The notes under the pieces were generated by a model, which saw nothing but the letters and a program-made list of their open reading frames with translations, did no database searches and was not told the DNA's origin. Source: Schlegelella_A sp038231215 (lineage in GTDB: Bacteria > Pseudomonadota > Gammaproteobacteria > Burkholderiales > Burkholderiaceae_C). From it: a DNA stretch of 64,000 bases. The stretch's first letter is position 1, and every line of letters starts with the position of its first letter. The stretch covers positions 1 through 64,000 of the forward strand of contig JBBRLS010000001.1 of assembly GCA_038231215.1 (NCBI GenBank), read 5' to 3'. A program made the translations under genes and the position numbers. Below are positions 34,780 to 42,735 of this stretch, one piece after another.

Positions 34780-36219
34780 GGTGGGCTCCTGTAAGGGTGG
34801 CTTGGCGGCCGCGGGTCGTGGCGCGTCCGGTCGCGGCACGGCGGCCGCGGCGACCGCCTCGGGCTCGCGCCTGCGCCGATCTTCGAGCTCGCGCGTCATG
34901 GTCTCCACGGTCTTCTCGTCGAGCTCGTAGAACCAGAGCGCGGCGATCGCGATCACCGCGCCCACGGTCGGGATGAAGCTCATCATGAGCATGATCCCGT
35001 CGATCGTGCGCGCGCTCTGCGCGACGTTGGGCTGGTAGGCGAACCAGGCGAGCAGCCAGCCGGTGCCGGCGCCGCCGATTGCCCAGCCGAACTTCTGCGC
35101 GAACGAGGCGGCCGAGAACACCAGGCCGGTGGCGCGGCGCCCCCATTTCCATTCGGCGTAGTCGGCGGTGTCGGCGTACATCGCCCAGACCAGCGGCGCG
35201 GTCGGCGCGGCGCACAGGCTGATAAGCGCGTGGGCGGCCCAGACCAGGGCGATGTTCTCCGGCGGCACGAAGTAGAACGCCGCGGTGAGCACCGCGGTGA
35301 GCGCCATCGACGCCATGTAGAAGTTGCGCTTGCCGAACTTCCGCGACAAGGGCGAGGTCGCCATCACGCCGAGGATGAAGGCGACCGCGCCGGTGGTCAT
35401 CACCGGCCCGAAGTAGTCCTTGCCGCCGGGCACGACGTTCTCGAAGTAGTAGATCGCGACCGTGCCACGGATGTTGGCGTAGGTGAGCGCGGCGATGCCG
35501 ACGACGCAGAGCACGACCCAGGGGCGGTTGCGGAACAGGTCGCCCACGTCCTGCCTGAGCGTCGACTTCTGCTTCTCCTCGGGCTGGACGCGCTCCTTCG
35601 TCATCGCGAAGGTCGCGAAGTAGAGCAGCACCGCGACCACCGCGTAGATGATCATCGTCATCTGCCAGCCGACCGCCGAGTTGGCGTCGCCGCCGAAGGC
35701 CGTGGCCATCGGGATCGCCGTGTTGACGATGACGAACACCGGCAGCAGGGCCATCACGAAGCGGTACGAGCAGACGCTGGTACGGTCCTCGGAGCTCGGC
35801 GTCAGTACGCCGAGCAGCGCCGAGTAGGGGATGTTGATGGCCGAGTAGGTGACCATCATCAGGCTCAGCGTCACGTAGGCGTAGACGACCCGCGCCGTGC
35901 CGCCATAGGCCGGCACCGTGAAGGTGAAGACCGCGGTCACCGCCATCGGGATCGCCATCCAGACCAGGTACGGCCGAAAGCTCCCCCAGCGCGTCCGGGT
36001 GCGGTCGGCGATTGCGCCGATCACCGGGTCGACGATGGCATCGCCGATGCGCGTCACCAGCAGCATCGTGCCCATGGTCGCCGCGCCGAGCAGGAAGACG
36101 TCGGTGTAGTACTTGGCGATGAAGATCGAGAACATCTGCCAGAACAGGTTCGACGCCAGGTCGCCGAAGCCGTAGCCGATCTTCTCGGTCACGGTGAGCT
36201 TGGGGATGGAGGCGTTCAT
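33820..36219 (-). CDS. GPH-family sugar symporter fused in frame to a GH17 glycoside hydrolase
   Basis: One uninterrupted 799-residue frame. Residues ~1-450 are a 12-helix glycoside-pentoside-hexuronide symporter (EKIGYGFGDLASN, FLLGAATMGTMLLVTRIGDAIVDP, RWGSFRPYLVW). The usual cytoplasmic end ELDEKTVETMTRELEDRRR has no stop codon. An Ala/Pro linker (VPRPDAPRPAAAKPPLQEPT) runs into a GH17 domain with acid/base Glu in AVGNEVLLRED and nucleophile in VSETGWPDQGS. GPH C-termini are cytoplasmic, so the hydrolase would sit at the inner mouth of the transporter. A good internal ribosome binding site and ATG at the junction could also give free GH17, annotated separately. Confidence 0.8.
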   Translation of the reverse strand: MNASIPKLTVTEKIGYGFGDLASNLFWQMFSIFIAKYYTDVFLLGAATMGTMLLVTRIGDAIVDPVIGAIADRTRTRWGSFRPYLVWMAIPMAVTAVFTFTVPAYGGTARVVYAYVTLSLMMVTYSAINIPYSALLGVLTPSSEDRTSVCSYRFVMALLPVFVIVNTAIPMATAFGGDANSAVGWQMTMIIYAVVAVLLYFATFAMTKERVQPEEKQKSTLRQDVGDLFRNRPWVVLCVVGIAALTYANIRGTVAIYYFENVVPGGKDYFGPVMTTGAVAFILGVMATSPLSRKFGKRNFYMASMALTAVLTAAFYFVPPENIALVWAAHALISLCAAPTAPLVWAMYADTADYAEWKWGRRATGLVFSAASFAQKFGWAIGGAGTGWLLAWFAYQPNVAQSARTIDGIMLMMSFIPTVGAVIAIAALWFYELDEKTVETMTRELEDRRRREPEAVAAAAVPRPDAPRPAAAKPPLQEPTMTERHPEAVAAGHRAAPSAPHLPAWADLKARAALRPAEPLGPEEHAALASHFRRILDAGVHGLCFSPYLEGQAPGAQVSEAQIRARLAIVRPHARWIRTFSCTDGHEQTPRIAHEMGIKTLVGAWLGTDRAINEREITGLIEAARAGHVDIAAVGNEVLLREDMPEDELLGYMERVKQALPNAQVGYVDAYYLFEKHPRVTAACDVLLTNCYPFWEGCPHEHAIAYMQNMVRRTVAVAGGKRVIVSETGWPDQGSAFHGAMPSVDNAMRYFVDTALWAQQDQVEVFYFAAFDEAWKVGAEGDVGAYWGLWDKNGELKFT
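34748..34863. repeat. 17-bp direct repeat flanking the fusion linker
   Basis: The 17-mer GCGGCGACCGCCTCGGG occurs at 34748-34764 and again at 34847-34863, exactly 99 bp (33 codons) apart. On the coding strand it gives PEAVAA in both the end of the transporter and the start of the GH17 domain. The in-frame spacing fits a slippage or short recombination event that removed the stop codon or duplicated the linker. Chance in GC-rich DNA is possible. Confidence 0.6.
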
Positions 36220-36234
36220 CGGCGAGGCTCCGGT

Positions 36235-37131
36235 TCAGCGCTTCTTCTGCCAGGGCAGGCGGCCGGGGCCGCGCGGCACGGGCTCGCCGTAGCCGCCCAC
36301 CTTGTCGTACACGCGCACGTAGTCGACCACCATCTCGGCGGGGAACTGCGTCACCGCGTTCGGCGCGCCCGGGAAGTTGCCGCCGACGGCGATGTTCATC
36401 ACCAGGTAGAACGGCTTGTCGAACGGCGCTGGCCAGGGGTTGAGGTCGGCAGCGCGCGCGGCCTCGAGGCCGGCACCGTCGCGCGTCTTGCTGCAGCTCC
36501 ACCAGAAGCTCTCGGTCGAGGTGTGCGCGTCGTCGACGTAGAAGCGGATCTCGCCCGGCTCCCACTCGACGGCGTAGACGTGCCAGTCGGACACGGTGCT
36601 GCCGCCGGGCAGCGGGTGCACGTGGGTATGCAGCGAACGCTTGGGATAGGTCGATCCGTAGTGGATGCTGTTCAGCACCTCGTGCGGCTTCTCGCCGACG
36701 ATCTCCATCAGGTCGATCTCGCCCGAGGCGGCCCAGCCGCCGTACGTGTCTTCCTGGGGCAGCATCCACAAGGCGGGCCACAGGCCCTTGCCCCAGGGCA
36801 CGCGCGCGCGGACCTCGATCCGGCCGTAGAGCTTGGTGAAGAGCGCCGTGCCGTCGCGCCGGCGCGTCTTCAGCCGCGCCGAGGTGTAGCCGCAGCCGTG
36901 CAGCGACTCCTTGACGGCGCGGATCGTGAGCAGGCTGTCCTCGACCGAGACATTCGCCGGCTCGCCGGTGTAGTACTGCAGCTCCTCGTTGCCCCAGCCG
37001 GGGATCCAGACGTGGTTCTTGTAGTCGTAGAAGCCGTTGCCGATGTCGAAGTCCCACTTCGACGTGTCGACGCGCTTGCCCTCGAACTCGTCGCGCCAGA
37101 CGAGCTTCCAGCCCTTCCTGCGTGCCTTCAT
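36235..37131 (-). CDS. Cytoplasmic GH16 endo-beta-1,3-glucanase (laminarinase-type)
   Basis: A 298-residue GH16 enzyme. The catalytic motif is GEIDLMEIVG (nucleophile and acid/base Glu). WRDEFEG at the N-terminus, WGNEELQYYT, and FDKPFYLVMNIAVGGNFPG are all typical of laminarinases. No signal peptide is present (MKARRKGWKLVW), so it would cut imported oligosaccharides in the cytoplasm, which is unusual for GH16. Its ATG overlaps the stop of the ABC ATPase gene by 4 nt. Confidence 0.9.
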   Translation of the reverse strand: MKARRKGWKLVWRDEFEGKRVDTSKWDFDIGNGFYDYKNHVWIPGWGNEELQYYTGEPANVSVEDSLLTIRAVKESLHGCGYTSARLKTRRRDGTALFTKLYGRIEVRARVPWGKGLWPALWMLPQEDTYGGWAASGEIDLMEIVGEKPHEVLNSIHYGSTYPKRSLHTHVHPLPGGSTVSDWHVYAVEWEPGEIRFYVDDAHTSTESFWWSCSKTRDGAGLEAARAADLNPWPAPFDKPFYLVMNIAVGGNFPGAPNAVTQFPAEMVVDYVRVYDKVGGYGEPVPRGPGRLPWQKKR

Positions 37132-38183
37132 GGCAGCAGCTTCCCCGCGGCGTCGAAGGTCAGCGCCCAGGAAGCGTCGGGCACGAGGCCCACCGTCTGC
37201 CCGGCGGCGATCGCCGCGTGCCCGGCGCCGACCTTGGCGTTGAGCAGCTCGGCGACGCCCTCGACCTGCAGGTGCAGGATCGACGCATCGCCGAGGTGCT
37301 CGGCCAGCGCCACCGTGGCGGCGATTCCCTGCCCCGCCGGCGCCACGCGCAGATGTTCGGGCCTGAGGCCCGCGCGGCGCGCTGCCGCCGGGGCCGAGCC
37401 CGCGAGCGCCTGCCACAGGGCGCGGTGCGCCGCCGGCGCGCCTTCGGGCGGACGGTCGACCAGGTTGATGCGCGGCGCGCCGAGGAAGGTGGCGACAAAT
37501 TCGTTGGCCGGCCGGTTGTAGAGCTCGAGCGGCGCGCCGAGCTGCTCGACGATGCCCTTGTTGAAGACCGCGATGCGGTCGCCCATGGTCATCGCCTCGA
37601 CCTGGTCGTGGGTGACGTAGATCATGGTCGTGCCGAGCTGGTCGTGCAGGCGCGACAGCTCGATGCGCATGTTGACGCGCAGGGCAGCGTCGAGGTTGGA
37701 GAGCGGCTCGTCGAACAGGAACACCTTGGGCTTGCGCACGATCGCCCGGCCGATCGCGACCCGCTGCCGCTGCCCGCCCGAGAGCTCGCGCGGAAAGCGC
37801 CCGAGCAGCTCGGTGATGCGCAGGATCTCGGCCGCCCGGCCGACCTGCTCGTCGCGCGCGGCACGGCCGACGCCGGCCATCCTGAGCGCGAAGCCCATGT
37901 TCTCGGCCACGGTCATGTGCGGGTACAGCGCGTAGCTCTGGAACACCATCGCCGCGCCGCGGTCGGATGGCCGCATGTCGTTGGCGCGCACGCCGGCGAT
38001 GAGCAGGTCGCCGCCGCTGATCGTCTCCAGCCCGGCGATCATGCGCAGCGTCGTCGACTTGCCGCAGCCCGAGGGGCCGACGAAGACCAGGAACTCGCCG
38101 TCCTCGACGTCGAGGTCGATGCCCTTGATGACGTCGACCGGCCCGTAGCTCTTGCGCAGGCCGCGCAGGGATACCTGGCTCAT
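37128..38183 (-). CDS. Sugar ABC transporter ATPase (UgpC/MsmK/MalK-type)
   Basis: A 351-residue ATPase. Walker A GPSGCGKST, Q-loop FQSYALYPHMTVAENM, signature LSGGQRQRVAIGRAI, Walker B LFDEPLSNLDA and H-loop YVTHDQVEAMTMGDRI are all present, followed by a TOBE domain. It would energise the CUT1 permease pair encoded upstream. It is placed between GH1 and GH16 genes, with a 2-nt gap and a 4-nt overlap. Confidence 0.92.
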   Translation of the reverse strand: MSQVSLRGLRKSYGPVDVIKGIDLDVEDGEFLVFVGPSGCGKSTTLRMIAGLETISGGDLLIAGVRANDMRPSDRGAAMVFQSYALYPHMTVAENMGFALRMAGVGRAARDEQVGRAAEILRITELLGRFPRELSGGQRQRVAIGRAIVRKPKVFLFDEPLSNLDAALRVNMRIELSRLHDQLGTTMIYVTHDQVEAMTMGDRIAVFNKGIVEQLGAPLELYNRPANEFVATFLGAPRINLVDRPPEGAPAAHRALWQALAGSAPAAARRAGLRPEHLRVAPAGQGIAATVALAEHLGDASILHLQVEGVAELLNAKVGAGHAAIAAGQTVGLVPDASWALTFDAAGKLLP

Positions 38184-38185
38184 CT

Positions 38186-39583
38186 TCAAACTCCGGTTGC
38201 CGCCAGCGCGGACGGGTGGGTGCGCTCGCTGCGGCGGCGGCGCAGGAACTGCCGGTACCAGTGCGCGCTGTCCTTCAGCGTGCGCTGCTGCGTCGCGTAG
38301 TCGACCCGGACGATGCCGAAGCGCTTGGCGTAGCCCGACGCCCATTCGAAGTTGTCGAGCAGGCTCCAGACCATGTAGCCGGCCATCGGCACGCCCTGGC
38401 GCAACGCCTCGCCGACGGCGCCGATGTGGCTGGCGATGTACTCGGTACGGTCGCGGTCGTGGACCCGGCCGTTCACCAGCTCGTCCCTGAACGCGCCGCC
38501 GTTTTCGGTGACGTAGAGGGGCGGCACCGGATAGTCCTGGTGCAGGCGCAGCAGCAGCTCGGTGAGGCCTTGCGGGTAGACCTCCCAGCCCATGTCGGTG
38601 ACCGCCAGGCCGCTGGCGTGGACGTCGAAGGGCGTGCCGGCGCTGACGACGCTGCGCGAGTAGTAGTTGATGCCGAGAAAGTCCATCGGCGTGGCGATCG
38701 CCTCGAGGTCGCCGGCCTCGATGCGCGGCGCGTCGGCGCCGAGGTCGGCGTACACGTCGGCCGGATAGCCGGCGCCGAACAGTGGATCCATGTACCAGCG
38801 AACGAGGCGTCCGTCCTCGAGCCGCGCCTTCGTCTTATCGGCCGGCGCGTCGGTTGCCGGCACCACCGGCGCCAGGTTGAGGACGATGCCGAGCTGCGCC
38901 TTCGCTCCTGCGGCGCGCAGCGCCTGCAGCGCCAGCCCGTGGCTGAGCAGCAGGTGGTGCGACACCTGCGCCGCCGTCGCCCGGTTCTTGACGCCGGGGG
39001 CGAACACGCCGCTCTCGTGCCCGAGCACGGCGACGACCCAGGGCTCGTTGTGCGTCGTGATCCCGGTGATGCGGTCGCCGAGGCGCCGGTTCATGCCCAG
39101 CGCGTAGTCGACAAAGCGGTGCACCGTGTCGCGGCTGGCCCAGCCGCCGCGATCCTGCAGCGCCTGCGGCAGATCCCAGTGGTTGAGCGTCAGGTAGGGC
39201 CGCACGCCGCGCGCCAGCAGGCCGTCGACGAGTCGCTCGTAGAAGTCCAGCCCCTTGGCGTTCCAGGCGCCAGCGCCGTCGGGCTGCACGCGCGGCCACG
39301 ACATCGAGAAGCGGTAGGCATCGACGCCGAGCGAGGCGATCAGGTCGAGGTCGCTTTCGAGGCGGTGGTAGTGGTCGCAGGCGATGTCGCCGTCGCTGGC
39401 GTCGGCGATCGCGCCGGGCACGCGGCAAAACGTGTCCCAGATCGACGGACCCTTGCCGTCCTCGATCGCGGCGCCCTCGATCTGGAACGAGCTCGTCGCC
39501 ACGCCCCACACGAAGTCGCAGGGGAAGGGCGCGCCGAGGTCGGGCGGCGTGTGCAGGGTCGAGGGGTCGATGTCGGGATGCAT
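38186..39583 (-). CDS. GH1 beta-glucosidase
   Basis: A 465-residue (beta/alpha)8 enzyme. Acid/base Glu is in ITTHNEPWVV and the nucleophile in LYVTENGGAF; FVWGVATSSFQIEGA and NHWDLPQAL are family signatures. No signal peptide. It would cleave laminaribiose and short beta-glucosides to glucose in the cytoplasm. I start at ATG (MHPDID) because the frame upstream is shadow of the permease gene. A Glu-specific motif for 6-phospho-glycosides is not seen, so it is assigned as a plain beta-glucosidase. Confidence 0.92.
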   Translation of the reverse strand: MHPDIDPSTLHTPPDLGAPFPCDFVWGVATSSFQIEGAAIEDGKGPSIWDTFCRVPGAIADASDGDIACDHYHRLESDLDLIASLGVDAYRFSMSWPRVQPDGAGAWNAKGLDFYERLVDGLLARGVRPYLTLNHWDLPQALQDRGGWASRDTVHRFVDYALGMNRRLGDRITGITTHNEPWVVAVLGHESGVFAPGVKNRATAAQVSHHLLLSHGLALQALRAAGAKAQLGIVLNLAPVVPATDAPADKTKARLEDGRLVRWYMDPLFGAGYPADVYADLGADAPRIEAGDLEAIATPMDFLGINYYSRSVVSAGTPFDVHASGLAVTDMGWEVYPQGLTELLLRLHQDYPVPPLYVTENGGAFRDELVNGRVHDRDRTEYIASHIGAVGEALRQGVPMAGYMVWSLLDNFEWASGYAKRFGIVRVDYATQQRTLKDSAHWYRQFLRRRRSERTHPSALAATGV

Positions 39584-39600
39584 GGAATGGAGAGGCGCGG

Positions 39601-40425
39601 CTATTTCACGGCGCCGGTCGTCAGGCCGGAGATCAGCTGGCGCGAGGACAGCGCGAACAGCACGAGCAGGGGAATGGTGGCGATCGCCGAGCCGGTCATG
39701 AGCGCGCCCCACTCGGTATTGACCGGGCTCTGCAGGCTGCGCAGCGCCAGCGGCAGGGTGTACATCTCGGGGCTGCGCATCACGATCAAGGGCCCGATGA
39801 AGTTGTTCCACGAGGCGATGAAGGTGATGAGCCCGAGCGTGCCCAGCGCCGGCTTGAGCAGCGGCAGGACGATGCGCCAGTAGATGCCGATCTCGCCGCA
39901 GCCGTCCATGCGCGCCGCCTCGACCAGGTCCTTGGGCACCGAGGTGCTGACGAACTGGCGCATCAGGAAGATTCCGAACGCGCTCGCCGCGCCCGGGATG
40001 TAGAGCGCGCGCGGCTGGTCGATCCAGCCGAGCGCGTCCATGATCATGAAGGTCGGGATCATGTTCATGAACGACGGCAGCAGCATGGTTCCCAGCACCA
40101 GGCCGAAGATCGCGTTCTTGAAGCGGAACTCGAACAGGCCGAAGGCGTAGCCGCCCATCGAGCAGAACAGCAGCGTCAGCACGGTCGAGCCGATCGCCAC
40201 GTACAGGCTCCAGCCGAGGTTGCGCCAGAACGGCAGCCGCTCGGTCAGTATCTTCAGGTTGGCGAGGAAGTCGTCGCCGAAGAAGAGCGGCGGCGGCAAG
40301 CTGAAGATCTCGGTGCGCGAATGGGTCGCGAACACGAACATGAAGTAGAACGGCGCGAGCATGATCACGGCGCCGACGCCGACGATGGCGTACGCGGCCC
40401 AGGGGGCGAGGCGGTCGGATCTCAC
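39601..40425 (-). CDS. Sugar ABC transporter permease, MalG-like (CUT1)
   Basis: A 274-residue inner-membrane permease with six helices and the EAA loop EAARMDGCGEIGIYWRIVLPLLKPAL. It ends ISGLTTGAVK, as usual in the MalG/LacG group. The GTG start overlaps the stop of the other permease gene in GTGA. Together with it, forms the pore for imported gluco-oligosaccharides; the substrate is inferred from the surrounding hydrolases. Confidence 0.9.
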   Translation of the reverse strand: MRSDRLAPWAAYAIVGVGAVIMLAPFYFMFVFATHSRTEIFSLPPPLFFGDDFLANLKILTERLPFWRNLGWSLYVAIGSTVLTLLFCSMGGYAFGLFEFRFKNAIFGLVLGTMLLPSFMNMIPTFMIMDALGWIDQPRALYIPGAASAFGIFLMRQFVSTSVPKDLVEAARMDGCGEIGIYWRIVLPLLKPALGTLGLITFIASWNNFIGPLIVMRSPEMYTLPLALRSLQSPVNTEWGALMTGSAIATIPLLVLFALSSRQLISGLTTGAVK

Positions 40426-41330
40426 GTGCTCCCCTTGCGCTGGCGAAACACCCGGTTCGTGAACCAGGTGAGGACCGCGACCACCACGAACAGCAGCCAC
40501 GACATCGCGCTGGCTGCGCCGAAGTCGTTGAAGTCGAACGCCATCCGGTAGAGGTAGATCGCCGTCGTCATGCCCGACTGGTCGGAGCCGCCGCGGCCGC
40601 CGGTGAGGATGAACGGCTCCTCGAACAGCTGCAGCCCGCCGATCACGCTCAGCGTCACGCCGAAGAAGATCATCGGCTTCAGGCTCGGCAGCGTGATGAA
40701 CCAGAACTGCTGGAAGCGCCCCGCGCCGTCCATGGTGGCGGCCTCGTAGATGTCCTTCGGGATGGTCTGCAGCGCCGCCAGGTAGAGCACGACGTTGAAG
40801 CCGAGGTAGCGCCAGAAGACGATCATCGCGATCGCCGGCTTGATGTGCTCGGGCTGGCCGAGCCAGTCGATCGGCGCGGCGCCGAACAGCCACCCCAGGC
40901 CGACGTTGACCAGGCCGAAGTCGGTCGAGAACAGCGAGCTGAACATGATGGCGATCGCCACCGTCGAGGTGATGTAGGGAAGGAAGTAGGCGCCGATCAC
41001 GCCGTCGCGCAGCCGCTTGAAAGAGGTGTGGATGAAGACCGCGAGCGGGATCGCCACCAGGTGTTGCGGCACGCCCGAGGCGACGGCGAGCCAGCCGGTG
41101 TTGCCGAGCGACTTCCAGAACCACTCGTCCTGCAGCGCAAAGGCGAAGTTGTCGGCGCCGACGTACTGCATCGCGCGCAGGCCGCTGGTCGGCTCCCACG
41201 ACTGGAACGCCAGGTAGAAGGAGAAGGCGAGCGGGAACATCCCGAACACCAGGAACAGGATCAGGAACGGGCTGACGAAGACGTAGGGCGCCCAGCGCGG
41301 CGAGAGGCGGAGGGAATCGGGCAGACGCAT
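40422..41330 (-). CDS. Sugar ABC transporter permease, MalF-like (CUT1)
   Basis: A 302-residue permease. Six helices are evident, starting YVFVSPFLILFLVFGMFPLAFSF in pieces, with the EAA loop YEAATMDGAGRFQQFWFITLPSLKP. It is the partner of the MalG-like protein. It starts 29 nt after the solute-binding protein gene. The ATG begins MRLPDSLRL; an alternative start is not needed. Confidence 0.9.
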   Translation of the reverse strand: MRLPDSLRLSPRWAPYVFVSPFLILFLVFGMFPLAFSFYLAFQSWEPTSGLRAMQYVGADNFAFALQDEWFWKSLGNTGWLAVASGVPQHLVAIPLAVFIHTSFKRLRDGVIGAYFLPYITSTVAIAIMFSSLFSTDFGLVNVGLGWLFGAAPIDWLGQPEHIKPAIAMIVFWRYLGFNVVLYLAALQTIPKDIYEAATMDGAGRFQQFWFITLPSLKPMIFFGVTLSVIGGLQLFEEPFILTGGRGGSDQSGMTTAIYLYRMAFDFNDFGAASAMSWLLFVVVAVLTWFTNRVFRQRKGST

Positions 41331-41359
41331 GGCGGTTCGGATCCGGGTGGCTCTGCAGG

Positions 41360-42631
41360 TCAGCGCCTGGCGCGTCGCGCGAGCAGCCGCTCGGCGTCGG
41401 CGAGCGCGTCCTCGATGCGCTTGCCGCGGTCGAGCACCTTGTCGAGCTCGGTGTCGATCACCTCGGCGGCGAAGGAATCCTGCTTGTGCACCTCGACCGC
41501 TGCGATGTGTCGTGCCGCGTCGCGCCAGAGCAGCCGCGCCTTCTCGCCGCCGAGGAACTCGATCGGCTGGTCGAAGAAGGCGTCGTCGTAGGTCTCGAGC
41601 AGGGCCGGGAAAGCGTCCTGCGATTTCGCCGACGCGAGCTGCACGCCGCGGTCGAGCGTCATCATCTGGATGAACTCCCAGGCGAGCGGCTTGTTCGCCG
41701 CGGGCGCGCCGCGGGCGATCGCGAAGAACGTGCCGCCGTAGGCGGCGTAGGCGCCCTCGGGCAACTGCGCCGCGCGCCACAGGCCCTTCGTCTGCGGCGC
41801 GAGCCAGTTGTTGAGGTGCCCCGCCAGCCAGGCCCCGGACATCTGCGTGGCGAGCGTGCCGCGCTTGAAGCCCTCGGACCACTCGTTCGACCAGGTCGAG
41901 ACGCGCGCGTCGAGCTTGTTGCGGCGCACGGCGAGCGCGAGCGTGAAGGCGCGCACGAAGCGCGGCGAGCTCACCAGGACGCGCGAGTCCTTGTCGAAGT
42001 ACAGGCCCTCGCCAGGACGGATCCCGGTGCGGATCAGGATGTCCTTCATGTCGCGGGCGTGGGCGAGCAGGTAGGCACCGGTCGCCGCCTTGATCTTCAC
42101 GCCGGCGGCGACGTAGCTGTCCCATGAGCGCGTCAGCTCCTCCTCGCCGACGCCGGCGCGGGCCAGGATGTCGGCGCGGTAGAGCAGCGTGCCGGGGCCG
42201 ATATCGGTCGGCGCGGCGACGACGGCGCCGCTGCGGCTGGTGGCCTGGTCGTAGGCGAAGGGCACGTAGCGCGCGCGCACCTTGCCGATGGCGTAGGGCT
42301 CGCGCGCCAGGTCCTCCAGGCCGCCGCCCTGCGCGAAGCGGCCGACGTAGCCGACCTCGAGCGCCATCACGTCGGGCAGGTAGAACGAGGTCGACAGCGC
42401 CGTCGTCATCGCCGTGTGGTGGTCGGAGAACTGGCGGCTCACCACCTTGATGTCGACGTCGGGGTGGCGCTCCTTCCAGCGCGGGATCGCCGCCTTGACG
42501 ATCTCGTCGACCGCCGGGAAGGCGGCGACGGTCAGCACCCGCTGCGCGCTCGCGTTGCCTGAGGCCAGGACGAGCAGGCCGAGCGCCGCGATCGCGCCCC
42601 GCCATCCCCGCCTGCCCGTCGTGTTCGTCAT
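41360..42631 (-). CDS. Sugar ABC transporter solute-binding protein
   Basis: A 423-residue periplasmic binding protein of the extracellular family 1 type. The signal peptide ends at SGNASAQ; the mature part opens VLTVAAFPAVDEIVKAAIPRWKERHPDV. A conserved sugar-site region lies at QMSGAWLAGHLNNW and FFAIARGAPAANK. It is the first gene of the long leftward operon and has its start codon only 9 nt from the operator, so repression should be tight. The ligand, probably laminari-oligosaccharides, is inferred. Confidence 0.88.
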   Translation of the reverse strand: MTNTTGRRGWRGAIAALGLLVLASGNASAQRVLTVAAFPAVDEIVKAAIPRWKERHPDVDIKVVSRQFSDHHTAMTTALSTSFYLPDVMALEVGYVGRFAQGGGLEDLAREPYAIGKVRARYVPFAYDQATSRSGAVVAAPTDIGPGTLLYRADILARAGVGEEELTRSWDSYVAAGVKIKAATGAYLLAHARDMKDILIRTGIRPGEGLYFDKDSRVLVSSPRFVRAFTLALAVRRNKLDARVSTWSNEWSEGFKRGTLATQMSGAWLAGHLNNWLAPQTKGLWRAAQLPEGAYAAYGGTFFAIARGAPAANKPLAWEFIQMMTLDRGVQLASAKSQDAFPALLETYDDAFFDQPIEFLGGEKARLLWRDAARHIAAVEVHKQDSFAAEVIDTELDKVLDRGKRIEDALADAERLLARRARR

Positions 42632-42640
42632 CGCCAGTTA

Positions 42641-42654
42641 TGAAAGCGCTTTCA
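42641..42654. promoter_or_regulatory. LacI-type operator O1, before the ABC transporter operon
   Basis: The perfect 14-bp palindrome TGAAAGCGCTTTCA with a central CG, the usual form of LacI-family sites. It overlaps the expected transcription start, directly after a near-consensus promoter. It is one of four identical copies in this locus. Confidence 0.85.
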
Positions 42655-42658
42655 AACA

Positions 42659-42687
42659 ACTATAGGGAGGCGTCCTGCGACTGTCAA
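42659..42687 (-). promoter_or_regulatory. Near-consensus sigma-70 promoter of the glucan operon
   Basis: On the minus strand TTGACA (42687-42682), a 17-nt spacer and TATAGT (42664-42659) give a strong -35/-10 pair. The operator begins 4 nt after the -10 box, placing the start site inside it. This is the best promoter match in the window. Confidence 0.75.
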
Positions 42688-42735
42688 TCGAGGGTAAGCG
42701 TGGGGGTGCGGCCCGCGCCCACACGACGCCCGACG

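Noticed and set aside
33820..36219. Frameshift as an explanation for the symporter-GH17 fusion
   Set aside because: Both halves and the linker stay in one frame with natural composition; a lost stop codon fits better, although a sequencing error cannot be fully excluded.
32849..37057. A 1402-codon frame running through GH16, the symporter and GH17
   Set aside because: Only its last part (the GH17 enzyme) has real motifs; the rest lies out of frame over the symporter-GH17 and GH16 genes.
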